Source: Gordius sp. MW1 (Eukaryota > Nematomorpha > Gordioida > Gordea > Gordiidae). Taken from it: 64,000 nt of DNA. The notes below the pieces were generated by a model, which saw nothing but the letters and a program-made list of their open reading frames with translations, was not told where the DNA came from and did no database searches. The DNA is taken from positions 17,864,060-17,928,059 of the forward strand of contig OZ038529.1 of NCBI GenBank assembly GCA_964036665.1, written 5' to 3'. The first letter of the stretch is position 1. Each line of letters begins with the position of its first letter. Positions 45,545 to 58,500 of the stretch are shown here, piece by piece. A program made the position numbers and the translations under genes.

Positions 45545-45845
45545 GTGGACTACGCCGATTTGTAATCAACACACGTAGAGCAAATGACCAACAACGCCAA
45601 CAAGTACATCGATCATTTAAATCGGCTTCATTCCTTCGACTAGCATTCCAGTATGAGCCTGATGTTGAATATTAGGCCCCTTAAGTGGTGATTGGTACTA
45701 TGAACAAGGTATGTTCGCATTGTCTTGCACTTAAATATAAAAATGAGTACGTCGGGATGTGTTGCGCATCAGGAAAAGTTCGACTAAAGGAGATTGAAAC
45801 ACCACCTGAACCATTGCACGATTTATTGTCGAACTTGACATTATG
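45545..45845 (+). pseudogene. Helitron protein N-terminal fragment
   Basis: Frames on the plus strand give RRANDQQRQQ, FLRLAFQYEPDVEY, a stop, a shift, and then MNKVCSHCLALKYKNE, MCCASGKVRL and PPEPLHDLL. The CxxC ... CC pattern followed by PPEPL is the hallmark N-terminal segment of animal Helitron proteins. The reading frame is broken and no Rep domain follows. Confidence 0.82.
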
Positions 45846-45929
45846 ATAATAAATTAATTAAGGAATTAAAAATTGATTAATAAGCATCGGCATTAAACCT
45901 AGGGAAGGAAAGCCTATAAAAGCCACAGA

Positions 45930-46195
45930 AATGAGAATTCTACGGTGGAGCTTGGCGTAAACTAAGCTCGACCATATGACGAATGACTTTCTCATGACAA
46001 AAATGAATATTCAACCTATGGCGGGCATGATTAACGAAAATCGGTTAAGGTGGTATGAAGATATACTAAGGGGGACACGAATGACCTAAATCGAAAAGTA
46101 CTGGACATGGAGGTGCAGGAAAAGAGAGGAAGAGGACGAACCCCTGTCACATGGAACGGGCAAGGCGATAAAGTCATGAAAACTAAAGAGTAGTT
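45930..46195 (+). pseudogene. LINE reverse transcriptase C-terminal fragment
   Basis: The plus strand gives EMRILRWSLA, TKLDHMTNDF and MINENRLRWYEDILRG, then EVQEKRGRGR and WNGQGD. This is the common tail of many non-LTR retrotransposon RT proteins. It lies inside Helitron 3 and has stops. Confidence 0.75.
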
Positions 46196-47109
46196 AAGAC
46201 ATGGCACTCACCCGGTCAAGATGCAAGACGACCGTGGCACCAAATAATGATAAAGATGAAGAAGATTCAAATAAAGGGATTCATTCCTGTACCACGGCTG
46301 GGGCTGCCCCTCTAAACCTTACTCAAGGGGCTCCGCCCCTTAAACCCCTGTCTACTTGCTGTCTTTGTGTGGCCTTATTAGGCTCTTCTAAATTCGTATG
46401 GGAGCATTCATTTGCTATGCAATTTAAGCAGTAAAAATTAACGGAGGGCAAATTGAGGGTGGAGGGTCTGGTTATGTCTATAATGGTACCTGTTGGCTTA
46501 AACTACACAATATATCAGCAAAACATGATAACAATGAGACCCTATTTCAATAAAGCTCGGTTGGCGGCCAATGATATACCTAAAGTTTCTAAGCTGATGT
46601 AAGCAGAATTGTAGTTTGCCCAAATAAATGAAAAGCTGGACGCGCTAAAATATGTACAGGCGCAAAAATAAAACAGATTTTTTTCAGGGCGGGTTGGGGT
46701 TTTGATTGAAGCCCGAAAACGGCCATTTGCCAGAATCATGATTTTGCGGTAGGACCAAAAATAGTTTTTACCACCTTTATTAAAAAAACAAACTTGTGGC
46801 AATTTACAAATTAAATAATTCTTTAGGTAATGTATTAATTTATTTGACAGTATATTTATATAATCAAAATGTGTAAAGCAAAGCAATAAAAAATTTGATG
46901 TTAAGTACTTTGCTTTATGTGTTTATACTTTGTATTTAGCGTGTTAATGCTTCCTACATTAGGTTCGTTAATTATTTCCAAGGACAATTATATTTTAATC
47001 GCTCATTATATGATCTAGGCATAACGATGAGCACGCACATCACTTATAGTATTTTCTCGAAATAATGTATATGGCAAACAACATTTGCCGGGTCAGCTAG
47101 TAATGATAT

Positions 47110-47700
47110 ATAATTATAAATTTTAACCATATGTGTATTTTTTCATAAGGTATAAGTAAAAAAAATTTAAAAATTTTTATAGAGGAAAAACGATTTTTCA
47201 AGCCTTGACAAAATTTTGTATTTTGCACATCTAATTTTTGGGGCTGTACATTTTGGATAATTTATAATAAAGGAATATTTTATTTATATAAAAACCGTTT
47301 AATAAATTTTTATTTGCAATATAACATGTTAATGTATCAATTCATTAAAATAAGTATCGAGGCTAGTGCTAACCATTTTTCATTGCGTCTTACAAATAAC
47401 ATTTAAAAAATAAAAATTTTGTTTAATAATAATCTAACTTATTGAAATTTGGAATAGAAATAAACTATGATTACACATTAAAATACTCTAAAAAGTTTTT
47501 TTTCCATTGCAAAATCTGTCTTATAGGTGTACTTAAGTCAGATTGTCATCTTAACCCTTTTTTATTTTACATAAAATACAATCATATTAGTTAGCATTTT
47601 CTATATTTTTTATAATGAAACAATCTTTTCATTGATATGAGTTGTCAGGGTTATCTAGACCGAGGCTATGTCTAGCCCCGGGAATTTCTAAAATTTTAGG
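47110..47700 (+). repeat. Diverged dispersed repeat, copy A
   Basis: The stretch aligns with 60110-60800. Shared pieces include 'ttttcataaggtataagtaa', 'ttttatagaggaaaaacgatt', 'gtacttaagtcagattgtca' and 'tctagccc' near the end. It follows directly after the Helitron 3 end. There is no coding region and the element type is unknown. Confidence 0.75.
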
Positions 47701-47979
47701 ATTTTTATTTTTTTAACTCAATTTGTGAGAGAACTATTAGATTTTTTTCTCAAATTATTCCCTATAGTAGAAATGTATCTTAAAAAGATAATTGTAAAAA
47801 ATTATGATATCTTGACGTAGTTTTTTTACGCCATTTTATATTGTTGCTATAGCCCAGGTCTCCTCTACTATTAGTGCAACTCGTTACAGTGGTGAATTTA
47901 TAGTATAAATTGCGTGTGACCTTGTAGATTACTGGCTGTCTAAGGATCACCACATATGTTAGCATAATATGCCGTTAGA

Positions 47980-49250
47980 ACAATTACAGTAGAACATTAA
48001 TAAAATAGAATACTGACACTATGTATACACAAGGAATGGAATATTTATATCAATAACAATAAATTTTAAAGTGTTCCTTATGTGATTCACATATACCGTC
48101 CTATTTATTTGGTAGTTGTTTAAGTCGTTGAGGTCTCGGCACTTTGCTGTGTTCCCCCAGCTGGTTCCTCGCTCTCTATTGAATCGTTTAGATTGTTCAT
48201 GGCTTCCCATTAATGATCTATATGTTTACGTTTAATCCAACATTCGGTAAATACGTAATAAGACCAATCATTTTTCTTAAGTTTAATTAATCCCTCCAAT
48301 ACTTTATCCCCTTCCTCAAAACAGCAATCGAAAACCTTTCTCTCTTAATAATATTTTGTTTTCCATGCATAATCGATGGCTGTCTACTTGATTGAACGTT
48401 GCATTTAATCAAAAGAAGCCCGGTTCTCTCTTTTAGACATTAACTCACAGGGAGCCACGCTAATAGTGAGGGGTCAATCTGTATGTCATTAGTCTTGAGA
48501 CAACGTCAAATATGTTAAATACCGTTAGCTTTTATAAATGTTAAATTGCTCTCCTATGAATTGACTACCGTTATTAATAACTAAAGGTCTGGGCAGTCCG
48601 TGCAAACTATTTGCGCAACGCTTAATTATTCAGACCGAGTGTAACGATTTTATGATTTTTATGGCCATTTAAAATACGCATCCATTATCACAGGATAATA
48701 ATTGTAGATTACTGGCTCTTCCCAAATCAGTACACGATCAATTGGATCCTCTGTAGTGGGCGTTTGGTATAAACGGGATTTTAACAAATGAGGTCATTTT
48801 TGTTTTCAGCCTTGACATTTTATAATTATAATATATTCGTTTATCTTAGGGCCAACAATAATAAAATTTTGCTAGATCAATCATCCCAGATATTCCCCGA
48901 TGTCCTGTATGTAAATATCTAGCAAAACCTGGTATAACCTTTCTGGAACTATTAACCAGTTTCGCCATTATATTAATTCATTTTGAACCAATAACTCATC
49001 TTTCTTCGGGTAATCTACGAATAGTTGCATCATTGATAGATTTACCCTAATTACAACGAATAAAATCAATAACAGAAACTTATCTCCGGTCCCCTTGTTT
49101 CATTCATCAACGTTTCTCTAGTGTGTATGTAAATGTCCTCACTACTATCTGCAAAGGTAGGTTATTGAGATAATTTATCTGAAATTTGATTTGTTTTTCC
49201 AGAAATGTACTTAACCATAAAGTCCTAGTCCATTAATTAAGTATTCCATC
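47980..49250 (-). pseudogene. Decayed Ty3/gypsy pol fragment, minus copy
   Basis: Read on the minus strand, this matches the plus-strand copy at 49290-50850 from its RNase H-proximal part through the integrase end. Both contain 'taatggcgta / ttaatggacta ... acaaatcaaat', 'tcaatgatgcaactattc' and the 'tttgc[ag]c[ag]gttgg / ttgcacgga' integrase segment. Stops occur in all frames. Confidence 0.75.
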
Positions 49251-49289
49251 TTTGTAGCCTTAGGTTGCAATTAGAGTGATGCCTCCTCC

Positions 49290-50860
49290 AAAAATATATT
49301 GTCACGGCGCAAGCCGATAGCTGAGTATACAGACACTTGTGAAACAGTTAGGGGCGGTGTTAATGCACGTGGAGTCGGTGGACAAAAAAGGCGTATTGCC
49401 TATGCATCAAGGGTTTTAAGTCAAGCAGAAAAGGCATGTTCCACTATTGGCAAGGAGGCTTTATTATTTATCCTGTTTATAAATTTCACCTATATATTTA
49501 TGCGAGGACATTCATATTAAAAACAGATCATTGACCACTACAATACATTTCTGTTCGAGAGGGACATCACTAGAATTATCACCAGAGGTTAAAAAGATGG
49601 AATTCTAAATTAATGGCGTATTACCTTAAAATTAAGTATATTTCTTGAAAGACAAATCAAATCGCAGATACATTATCTCGATTACCTACCTCTGCATAGA
49701 ATAATGAAGACATCCATATAAACATGCTTGAAGAACTAAAGTTTTCCAGAAAAACGTTAGTGGATAATTTTAAGAAAAGACCAAAAGTTGAATTATGTTA
49801 TTGATTTCGTTGTAATTGGAGCAAACCTATCAATGATGCAACTATTCCCAGATGTAGAAAGATGAGGTCTCGATTGAAAATGATTCAATATATTAGCAAA
49901 ATCGGTTAGTAGTCCCGGCAAAGTTAAATATGGTTTTGCTAGAAAATTACATACCGGACACCCGGGAATATCTGGAATGATTGATCTAGAAAAATTTTAT
50001 TGTTGGTGGCCCAAGATCAACGAAGATATTATAAAATTTGTACAAAAATGTCAAGTGTCAACAAAATCGACCTAATATCTCCCTTATAACAATGGCATAC
50101 AACAGAGGAACCAATGGATCGCGTTCATATTGATTTGACAGGACCCATAAACTGCAAATATTGGCTGGTTTTAGTCTATAGTTATTCAAAATGGCCTGAG
50201 GCAAAAATAATAAATTCCTTAAATTAGGCCGGAATTATCAGAGCGTTGCGCGAATGGTTTGCGCGGTTGGGACTGCCATTTTTAAAAACCGATAACGGTA
50301 GTCTATTCCTGGGAGAGGAATTCTCAATATTTATAAAGGGCAATGGTATTAGGCTATTCGGACATCCCCATACCATCTAAAATCTAACAGATTGTGTGAA
50401 AGATTTCAGACCTAAAATCACGGTATTACGCAACCGATAGATCAAATCAAGACGGTAATAAAACCTCGGCTTAGATGCTTATGGCTTGCAGATTGACGCC
50501 TTAGAATACTAAAAGTGTGGCTCCCTGTGAATTAATGTTTAAAAGAAGAATCCGGTCTTTTTTGACCAACTGCGACCTACTACCAAGGAGACATATATCG
50601 ATAATGTTTGCAAACAAAAGCACTCTCATAGGAAGGTTTCCAATCGCAGTTTTCATGAAGGGGATAAAGTCTGGGTAAAAAATGAAAAAGTAAAGGGTTG
50701 GCACGAGGTATTTATTGAACTTAAAAAAAATGATTGGACATGCGATGTTTGGGCCAAAGGACGAATTAAGCGTAAACACATATATCAATTACGGAAAGCA
50801 ATAAGACAACCTAATAGATTCTATGGAGGGCGAGCAATCAATTATTTGTTTTTCTTAAAT
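49290..50860 (+). pseudogene. Decayed Ty3/gypsy pol fragment: RNase H and integrase
   Basis: Broken frames give RRIAYASRVLSQAEKACS (RNase H), then HPGISGMIDLEKFYCWWP, INEDIIKFVQKCQ, EPMDRVHIDLTGPINCKYW, SYSKWPEAKII, REWFARLGLPFLKTDNGS and GEEFSIF. These are the gypsy integrase zinc region and the first two catalytic aspartate regions (HIDLTGP, KTDNG). Several stops interrupt it. No LTR was found. Confidence 0.85.
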
Positions 50861-50982
50861 CAATTGACAGTAGGTTTAAACCACTGAACTTCGTTATTCT
50901 TATTTTCTATTATCATTTTTTTTTGTCCTTTGTTCTAACGATATATTTTTCTCACATATCCATCCAATTGATAAATATTATA

Positions 50983-51132
50983 ATGGCGCTTGTCACGATA
51001 GAGGAATTCATGAAAAATCAATTTGATCTTGAAGACTGGTTGATGGTCCTGGAGATTGCATTGGAAATGAGAATAAAAAAAATATCTCATCACATTAGTT
51101 GGCCTCCCGAATTCGAAAAGGTTAAAATATAA
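50983..51132 (+). pseudogene. Gypsy gag-like fragment
   Basis: The plus strand reads MALVTIEEFMKNQFDLEDW, then LMVLEIALEMR. This resembles the first residues of gag proteins of the same gypsy type. It sits downstream of pol rather than upstream, so it belongs to another copy or a rearranged one. Identification is by resemblance only. Confidence 0.45.
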
Positions 51133-51149
51133 AATTTACCCAAAGAGAT

Positions 51150-53480
51150 TAGATAATTGTTCCTATGACGAATTAAAAAACCAATTGTTGTTGTTATTCT
51201 GGAACAAAAATTCTATATTTTTTATAGGCTAAATTTTTTAAGGGCTAGAGAGGTGAATCAGTTGAAGATTTTTCCCCAAAACTTAAGTATTTAGTTATTA
51301 AGCGTAAATATAGGAAAGAAGGTGAGATGTTAAGGGATGGGTTTTTGTTAGGGTTAAATATGGACGTTTAAAGAAAAGGGTGTGATTCCACTATATTCAA
51401 TAGGTTAAACAATTAAAAAGCCTCGTTATGATTATCGTGCCAACGTACTGCCATGAAGTTAAAAATATTCCTTTGCGGAATAAAAACCTTTCTTTTTTAG
51501 GGACTTTATAACGATCAATTTTACATTTGAGACGAACGCGTTGTTTTTGTAGCTCTAATATTCACTTTTGAAAGACAATTCAATAATTAAGCGATTGCCA
51601 AGATATTTTAAGAATTAAATTATAAGAGACAAAATTGAAAGACAGCTAAGTCTTTTATGACAGCTCATTTTAATCCTCTTTCATTTAGATCGAACAACGA
51701 TAACGTGGCCTCTTGGTACTGTTCCAATGTAACAAGATAGCCTAGGGGCCTACCCCATCTTAAAACTATATCTAAAAGGCTTACCTTTTATGAATTGCTT
51801 TGCTGTGTGATGTTTATTAAAGGCACCATGGATTTATTCATTGAAATATGGGTTACACTATTTCTAATTTATTTTAAACTATTATTTAAATTATCCAAAA
51901 AATTTTAAACCTTGGAAAATTTGTGTGTTTGGACTGTCTAGAGTTGTCTGATTAGGCCTTGTAACCGATTTCTACTTGAATATTATTTTGTTAGGAATAG
52001 GACTTCTTAGGTTTTAAAATATTAAGACATTTTTGAGAGACTAATATCAGTTAAAAAATTGTAATATAAATTTGAGATTGGTTGATCGTTACTTTTCAAT
52101 TATGGGTGTGTTTTTTTGCATACAAATTAAAGATCTAAAGCAAAATAAAAAATTTTCACATTATTTAAATGGGAGTAACGACAGTCAAAATTCTATTTTC
52201 GATCTCTTTTAACTTTTTATAAGGACGGACTTATAGCTACAAACCTAAAAAGGGGCCTAAGTTTTAAAAAGTCCACCATCTAAGATGAAAATCATCTGTA
52301 AATTCTATAAAATATCATAAAATCAGAATGAATTATAGAAGTGTAGACCTAGGCCGCAGTAAAATTATCAAAGTAACTAATTATAACCTTATTTGTCATA
52401 TTAGGAGGTACAATTTTTCCATAAATATCATGTATCCGCCATATTTCCTATTCAAAAATCAAAGAAAATCGAGAATATCGTTTTACCAAGACTATTTATA
52501 GCTTAGAAACGCAAAATTTTTGCTATTCTTGACTATTCTCCCCCATCCCCTATATGTAATCAACTTTTGCTAAGAAAAATAAAAACATCATTAAAGGATT
52601 CATAGTTTAATAATTAAATCATTTATATGGTTGCGCTAGGCACATAAGCTTTGCCCAGTGTAACCATTAGGTTACGTTCTATTTTAAATCTTAAAATCTT
52701 TAAATTACTCACATAAATTTAAAATTACTATAAAAATGTTGGAAAAATTATATAGATTTTAAATGTGTAGATTAAGTTGCAAAAACTTATTGTTGAGTAT
52801 ACATAAATATTGCATAGCGAAGGCAAGTCGGAATCACAAATTTTACGATTTTTGAAGAATATAATTTAGGAACCAATAAAGAATGAGTAAAAAAATTGTA
52901 TCAGATGATTTATGCCAATCCAATCTTTCAAATTTAAATTAAAAAATGTTTTTAGATTCAGTAATTTTTGAGAAAAGTGGTTCTAAAGTTGCGTCACCTA
53001 AAAGTTACACTGGTACCTGTCGGGTAAGCCATTTGATAAACTACTTATAATACAATATGAATGATGTTTATTAAAATAATAATTCAAATTTTATTTTAGT
53101 ATAGATTTGCATTAATATCTGCAAAAATTTTGAACAAAAAAATAAAAAATTTATGTGCAAAAAATTTAGATATAAAATTTATTGGCATGTAAAACTTTAG
53201 CTAAGAATTTAATGTAAGGTTTGGAACTTAGAATTTTGAAAAATAATGTTGTGAATAATTATTGATTATTTTCTTTCAATTGTTTGATAAAAATAGCCAT
53301 CTTTATATATATGCAAAAGAGATTTTCATCACCTATAGTGTCAAATGATTTTCGACGAACCTAAACATCTAAATTTTGGTAATTAAACCATTTGATAAAT
53401 TAGTTATAATATAATACAATATTAATGAAGGTTATTGAAATAATAATATTTTTTAATTATCTAGCTTGTATTATTTTATT
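51150..53480. other. AT-rich stretch, no recognised gene
   Basis: Probable remains of the gypsy internal region may continue to about 51600. After that I see only AT-rich sequence. 'aaattagttataatataa...aatgaaggttattgaaa' near 53390 echoes 'ctacttataatacaatatgaatgatgtttatt' near 53040, an old duplication. Confidence 0.4.
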
Positions 53481-53539
53481 TTGACATGGAAATCCAAGAA
53501 AAAATGGCTCTTTTTGATAATTATTTTTCTGTAAAGAAA

Positions 53540-53645
53540 AAAGAAACCAAGAAGATGATATTTCTACGCAAATTGTGCAGCCCTTAAGTAAATTACTATC
53601 AGCTCCTTTAGATACCACTGGAAATTTATGGAAGCACATAAAAGT
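53540..53645 (+). other. Candidate isolated exon of unknown gene
   Basis: After a pyrimidine-rich acceptor (ttatttttctgtaaag) the frame reads KRNQEDDISTQIVQPL, SKLLSAPLDTTGNL, WKHIK and reaches a GTAATT. The composition looks coding, but I do not recognise the family, and no partner exon was found. It could be a chance frame or a transposon piece. Confidence 0.2.
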
Positions 53646-53994
53646 AATTAATTAAACCCTGATGATTAATTTTTAGAGAATACATCCCCATAAATATAAA
53701 AAAATTCAAAGATAATAAGTCAACAGGGAGTCAGCAAACCAAACGACTACCACTTCTAGGGGAGACCGACATTTAAAAAAAGACGACGCTTAATTGAGCA
53801 TTCCTATTGGTCAATATGGCATAATAACCAATTATATGCCATATCACATGATCTTTCTAGAAGCACAATTGGTTAGTTTTGGCACAAAAACATCTATTTT
53901 TTTGAAGACACTAAAATGACGACACAAGACTTTCAAAATAATACAAGTAATTACTTAGCATTCTTATCTTAGTTATAAATTAGATTTAGAAAAT

Positions 53995-54415
53995 GGACAA
54001 CTGAGTCAGATTACAAATTATCAAAGTTGATATTTGTACATAATCAAATCTTTTTTTCATACCATATGTATTGGCATATTAATTCATATAATAATTTATA
54101 TTAGACCAAGATAATTCAGACTTTGAATTTGAAAATAGTTATTTGAGTCAGTTTATAACTTAACAAATTATCAAAGTTGATATTTGTACATGATCAAATC
54201 TTTTTTTCATACCATATGTATTTGGCATATTAATTCATATAATAATTTATATTAGATCAAGATAATGCAGACTTTGAATTTGAAAATAGCGATTCAGTTT
54301 TTAATTTAATAAATTATCAACTTTGAGTATTAATCAAATCATTTTTTAAACCATATGTATTTGTAAATTGCAAATTAATTTATATAATAATTTATATTAG
54401 ATCATAATAATTCAG
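53995..54415 (+). repeat. 140-150-bp tandem repeat interrupted by the gypsy element
   Basis: Three units repeat 'aaattatcaaagttgatatt', 'gatcaaatctttttttcat', 'accatatgtatt' and 'ataataatttatattaga'. A related fourth unit resumes at 58950 on the other side of the retrotransposon, so the insertion fell within the array. Confidence 0.88.
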
Positions 54416-54419
54416 ACTT

Positions 54420-54678
54420 TGTGACGTTTTAGACATTGGCGAGATGAAGTAACCAACTGACATTCACTTACTTTTTACTTTTCAACTTTTCAATCATCTA
54501 TCCATTAACAATTCCACCAACCACATCGCTATTGATATATATTATTTTTATCTACTTACGCGATCAACCCACGCTATTGAATATTCTATCATACCAAATT
54601 TCGCTCATATTTTATTTCATTGTTAATTAATACCAATCCTTATTGTGTGTGTGTAATAAATACCTTACAACCATAACA
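54420..54678 (+). repeat. 5' LTR of the CsRn1-type gypsy element
   Basis: It begins TGTGACGTTTTAGACATTGG and ends CTTACAACCATAACA. It is about 259 bp and nearly identical to the 3' LTR, with several substitutions and short indels. A flanking CTTT occurs on both outer sides of the element, allowing a one-base ambiguity at the edge. Confidence 0.93.
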
Positions 54679-54700
54679 TTGGTGACCTGAGACGTGATGG
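54679..54700 (+). promoter_or_regulatory. tRNA-Trp-like primer binding site
   Basis: TTGGTGACC, three extra or changed bases, then GACGTGAT follow the LTR end directly. TGGTGACC plus CGACGTGAT is what a tRNA-Trp 3' end would pair with. That primer is reported for the CsRn1 group. Confidence 0.65.
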
Positions 54701-55560
54701 AAACAAACACAACAACCCCAGACTCCAATGAACCAAGAGAAAGCGCAGTTCACGTGAGAATTCCTAAATTCCATCCTAAAAATGTACGCATATGGTTGTC
54801 GCAGGTAGAAGCCGTGTTTCATACACGCAACATATCCTCGCAGAAGACTAAGTATTCCTACCTAGTCAAATCGCTACCCCCAGAAGTCGCGGAAGAGGTG
54901 GCAGACCTCATATTCACGGTTCCTGAAATTACCCCTTACGACAAACTGAAGGAAGCAATCGTGAAAAGACTAGGAGACAGTGACGAAAAGAGGATAAGGA
55001 ATTTATTCTCTGGGATATTCCTTGGAGACCGCACCCCCTCCCAGTTGGTAAGATATTTAAAATCTCGTTTAGGTAATATGTGATGGACGAAAAGATCCTA
55101 AAAAGCCTCTGGATATGGACAAGCTACCACAACATGTGGTAAGCATATTGGCTACTATGGGAGATGATCAATCACTGGATCGTATTGCAGACGTTGCTGA
55201 TAGGATTCATGAAACTTTCAGAGTCAGCAGCTTAGCATCAGTAGCTACTCCCTATAACCTCACTCCAAATAACCTTACTCCCAACATTCTGATTCCCAAT
55301 ATTCCTATTCACAATACTCAAACAAACGAAATGCAGGAACTGATCAAAGCTGTGTCACAATTAGAACTCAGAGTAAATCAATTAACAGGCAATCCCAACG
55401 ACAGTAGGACGACATGGAGAAGGTCAAGCAGATCTAGGTCATAATCCAGACAACGCCCAACTGACACATGTTGGTACCATTATAAATTCGGAAAGGAAGC
55501 GAAGAAGTGCATGCAGCCATGCAATTTTAACACCAACACCCAACAAAAAAACTGACGGGC
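54697..55560 (+). pseudogene. Gag of the CsRn1-like element, frameshifted
   Basis: The frame starts METNTTTPDSNEPRES and continues as a capsid-type domain (VRIWLSQVEAVFHTR, YLVKSLPPEVAEEV, LVRYLKSRLGNM). A shift near 55083 is followed by LPQHVVSILATMGDDQSLD and ADRIHETF. The tail is a nucleocapsid with one zinc knuckle of the unusual pattern CWYHYKFGKEAKKCMQPC, the CHCC-type motif I associate with CsRn1-clade elements. A stop at about 55441 precedes the knuckle. An ORF break at 55553 separates gag from pol. Confidence 0.88.
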
Positions 55561-55568
55561 CGTCCCAT

Positions 55569-58500
55569 ATGGGCGACAATGGGAAACGCCGTACTTTCAG
55601 CCGTTTATTCTATTTATTCGACCGGTCCACCCAACGTAAATATCTCGTCGACACAGGCGCTGAAGTTAGCGTAATTCCACCCCCTCTCAAACATCCATTG
55701 ATCCCGCATGGCCCAACTCTACAAGCGGCTAACCAAACCAACATCCACACATACGGACAAGTCGTATTGAGTTTAGATCTTGGCTTACAACGGGAATTTA
55801 AATGGTATTTTTAGCTGCAAACGTACACACCCCTATAATTGGAGCTGACTTACTGCACCACTATAAGTTAGTTGTAGACATCAACAATAAACAACTTATA
55901 GATAGCACCACACAATTATCGTCGAAAGGGAACATCCTCACCACAACAGACATTCGATATCCGTGTAGCACTCAGCAATCACAGCACAAAATTCGATGCA
56001 ATTCCGCACGAATTTCCATCACTCATATCCCCTCTAAACTTCAACCGACAGATTCCACCTCATGATGTACTCCACCACATTCTAACAAAAGGACCAGCCC
56101 AGTACGCTCGTCCTAGAAGACTGACAGCGGAAAAGTTGAACGTCGCAAAAAAAGAATTCGAATTTATGTTAGAATTAGGAATCATTCAGAAATCAGAAAG
56201 CAACTGGGCAGCCCCATTGCAAGCCGCCAAAAATACAGGTGATTGGAGGCCTTGTGGAGACTACAGAGGCCTGAATAAAGTCACAATACCGGACAGATAT
56301 CCTATACCACACATACACGTCTTTACCGTCTTCACAACAAAAACATATTCTCCAAACTGGACCTCGTAGCGTACCATCACATCCCCGTTGCGCCAAAGGA
56401 CGTATGCAAAACAGCCGTCACAACACCTTTCGGCCTGTACGAATTCGCAAGAATGCCGTTCGGACTAAAAAACGCAGCACAGACGTTCCAACGATTCATT
56501 GATGAAGTCCTAAGAGGATTAGATTGCGTTTACGCTTACATCGATGATATCCTCATAGCCAGCGCATCAGAGCAGGAACACGAACAGCACTTGAGAATCG
56601 TTCTTCAACGATTGCAATAACCTTCGAAGTGCAAATTCGGAGTTGGCGAACTCGAATTTCTCGGACACCAGGTATCAAGCACCGGTATTGCCCCGCTACT
56701 GGACAAAGTCAAGGACATCAATGATTTTCCCCTGCCTGATTCACTAAAGAAGCCCCGGAGATTTCTAGGAATGATAAATTTCTACCGTAGATTTCTACCA
56801 TTTCCCGAACCCTTCAACCTCTGACCGATTTACTGAAGAAGTCCAAAAAGTCCGTAACCTGCAACGACGTTCAGGTCAAGGCAATTGAAGAAGCAAAAGC
56901 AGCATTAGTGAATTTTACCACATTAACCTTTTTGAATACGGACTTCCTTACAAAAATCACACTGACCACTGATGCATCAGGCACGGCGGTCGGAGCATTT
57001 TTGGAGCAAACTATTTCTGACAAGGTATACCCACTAGCATTCTTCTCAGCGAAATTACAACCCACTCAGACCCGGTACAGCACTTTTGGCCGCGAACTTC
57101 TCGCAATCTATTTGGCCATAAAGCATTTCCGCCATCTTAGAAGTAATTTCACAATCTATACCGACCATAAACCACTCACCTACGCATTCAACGCAAAACC
57201 CGACCACTATTCTCCGAGAAACAAGACAGTTGGACCTTATCTCGCAATATACTACTGACATACAATTCATTAAAGGCGAAAGCAACACAGTAGCGGACGC
57301 TCTTTCCCGGATGGAAATAGATGCTATTGAATTACCAAAAATTCCGGATTTGGAGAAAATTAGCAAGCACCAGAGGACTGATGAATCCTTAGAAGGACTA
57401 AAAAACTCATCATCCCTAAAGCTACAACTAATTCCTATCCCTGGATCAGGGTGTAAAGTTCTTTGTAATCTTTCAACCACTAAACCCCGACCGGTATTAC
57501 CTGAAACACTCAGAAGGAAGGTTTTCGATTACTTTCATGCTTTTTCTCACCCTGGCATACGAGCGACAAGCAAACTGATTTCAAGAGTGTATGTGTGGCC
57601 TTCGATGAACCAAGACGTTAGAAATTGGGCTAAGTGTTGTTTAAAATGCCAACTAAACAAAGTTCATAAACACACTATAACGACGCCCGGGACTTTCGCA
57701 CAACCAGACGGAAGATTCTCACACATACATGTCGATTTAGTTGAACCACTACCACCTTCAAACGGTTTTACACATATTTTGACAGCAATCGATCGTTTAT
57801 CGAGATGGCCCATGGCCGTTCCACTCAAAGAAACATCTACCGAAGAGATCGCTTCCAAGCTAATTGAAAGTTGGATAGCCAATTATGGTGTCCCAAGTGT
57901 AATTACTACCGACAGAGGATCGCAGTTTCAGTCAGGACTTTTCAGACAACTATCCAACACACTAGGATGCAGGCATATAAAAACCACTGCCTATCACCCA
58001 TCCGCCAACGGACTCGTGGAACGCTTCCACAGACTAAAGGCATCTTTAAAAGCCACCGAAAAAATCACATGGAGTGAAGTTCTTTCACTCGTGTTACTTG
58101 GTGTGCCACAATCAAGGAGGACATTGGACTAACACCAACCGAACTCGTATATGGAACCAACATAAGACTGCCTAGAGACTATTTTCTACAGTTACCTGAG
58201 GCCAGCCAACAACCGGAAATGGAACTGCATAACTTTGTAGACAAACTAAGAAAGACAATGATTGCAATACCGTACCCCATACCGCAACACCACAGGAAGA
58301 CAAAAGAACAGGTTAGCCAAGATCTGTTAGAAACTTCTCATGTTTTGTTAGAAACGACGCAGTTCGCAGGCCACTCACCTCACCGTACGATGGACCGTTC
58401 AAAGTGTTAAAACGCGAACCAAAATACTTCGTCATTGAAAAAAATGGTAAAAGAGATTCAGTTTCAATAGACAGATTAAAACCCTGCCATCTAAGTAGAG

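Larger units (their letters stand above)
43734..47100 (+). mobile_element. Helitron 3, with other elements nested inside
   Basis: It begins A|TCTATAGATATAAAATTCTC, followed by 'gtgtcacggtgtttgtta' and 'aacggctggaccgattt'. It ends with a GGCAAA ... TTTGCC hairpin, then GGGTCAGCTAG|T at 47100. Both ends match Helitron rules, including the A/T insertion site. At 3.4 kb it contains Helitron protein pieces on both strands, a MITE end and a LINE fragment. The two ends may belong to one insertion or to two neighbouring ones. Confidence 0.75.

Noticed and set aside
46542..46886. 114-codon minus-strand frame inside Helitron 3
   Set aside because: No recognisable domain and it lies in transposon-derived DNA; kept out of the gene list.
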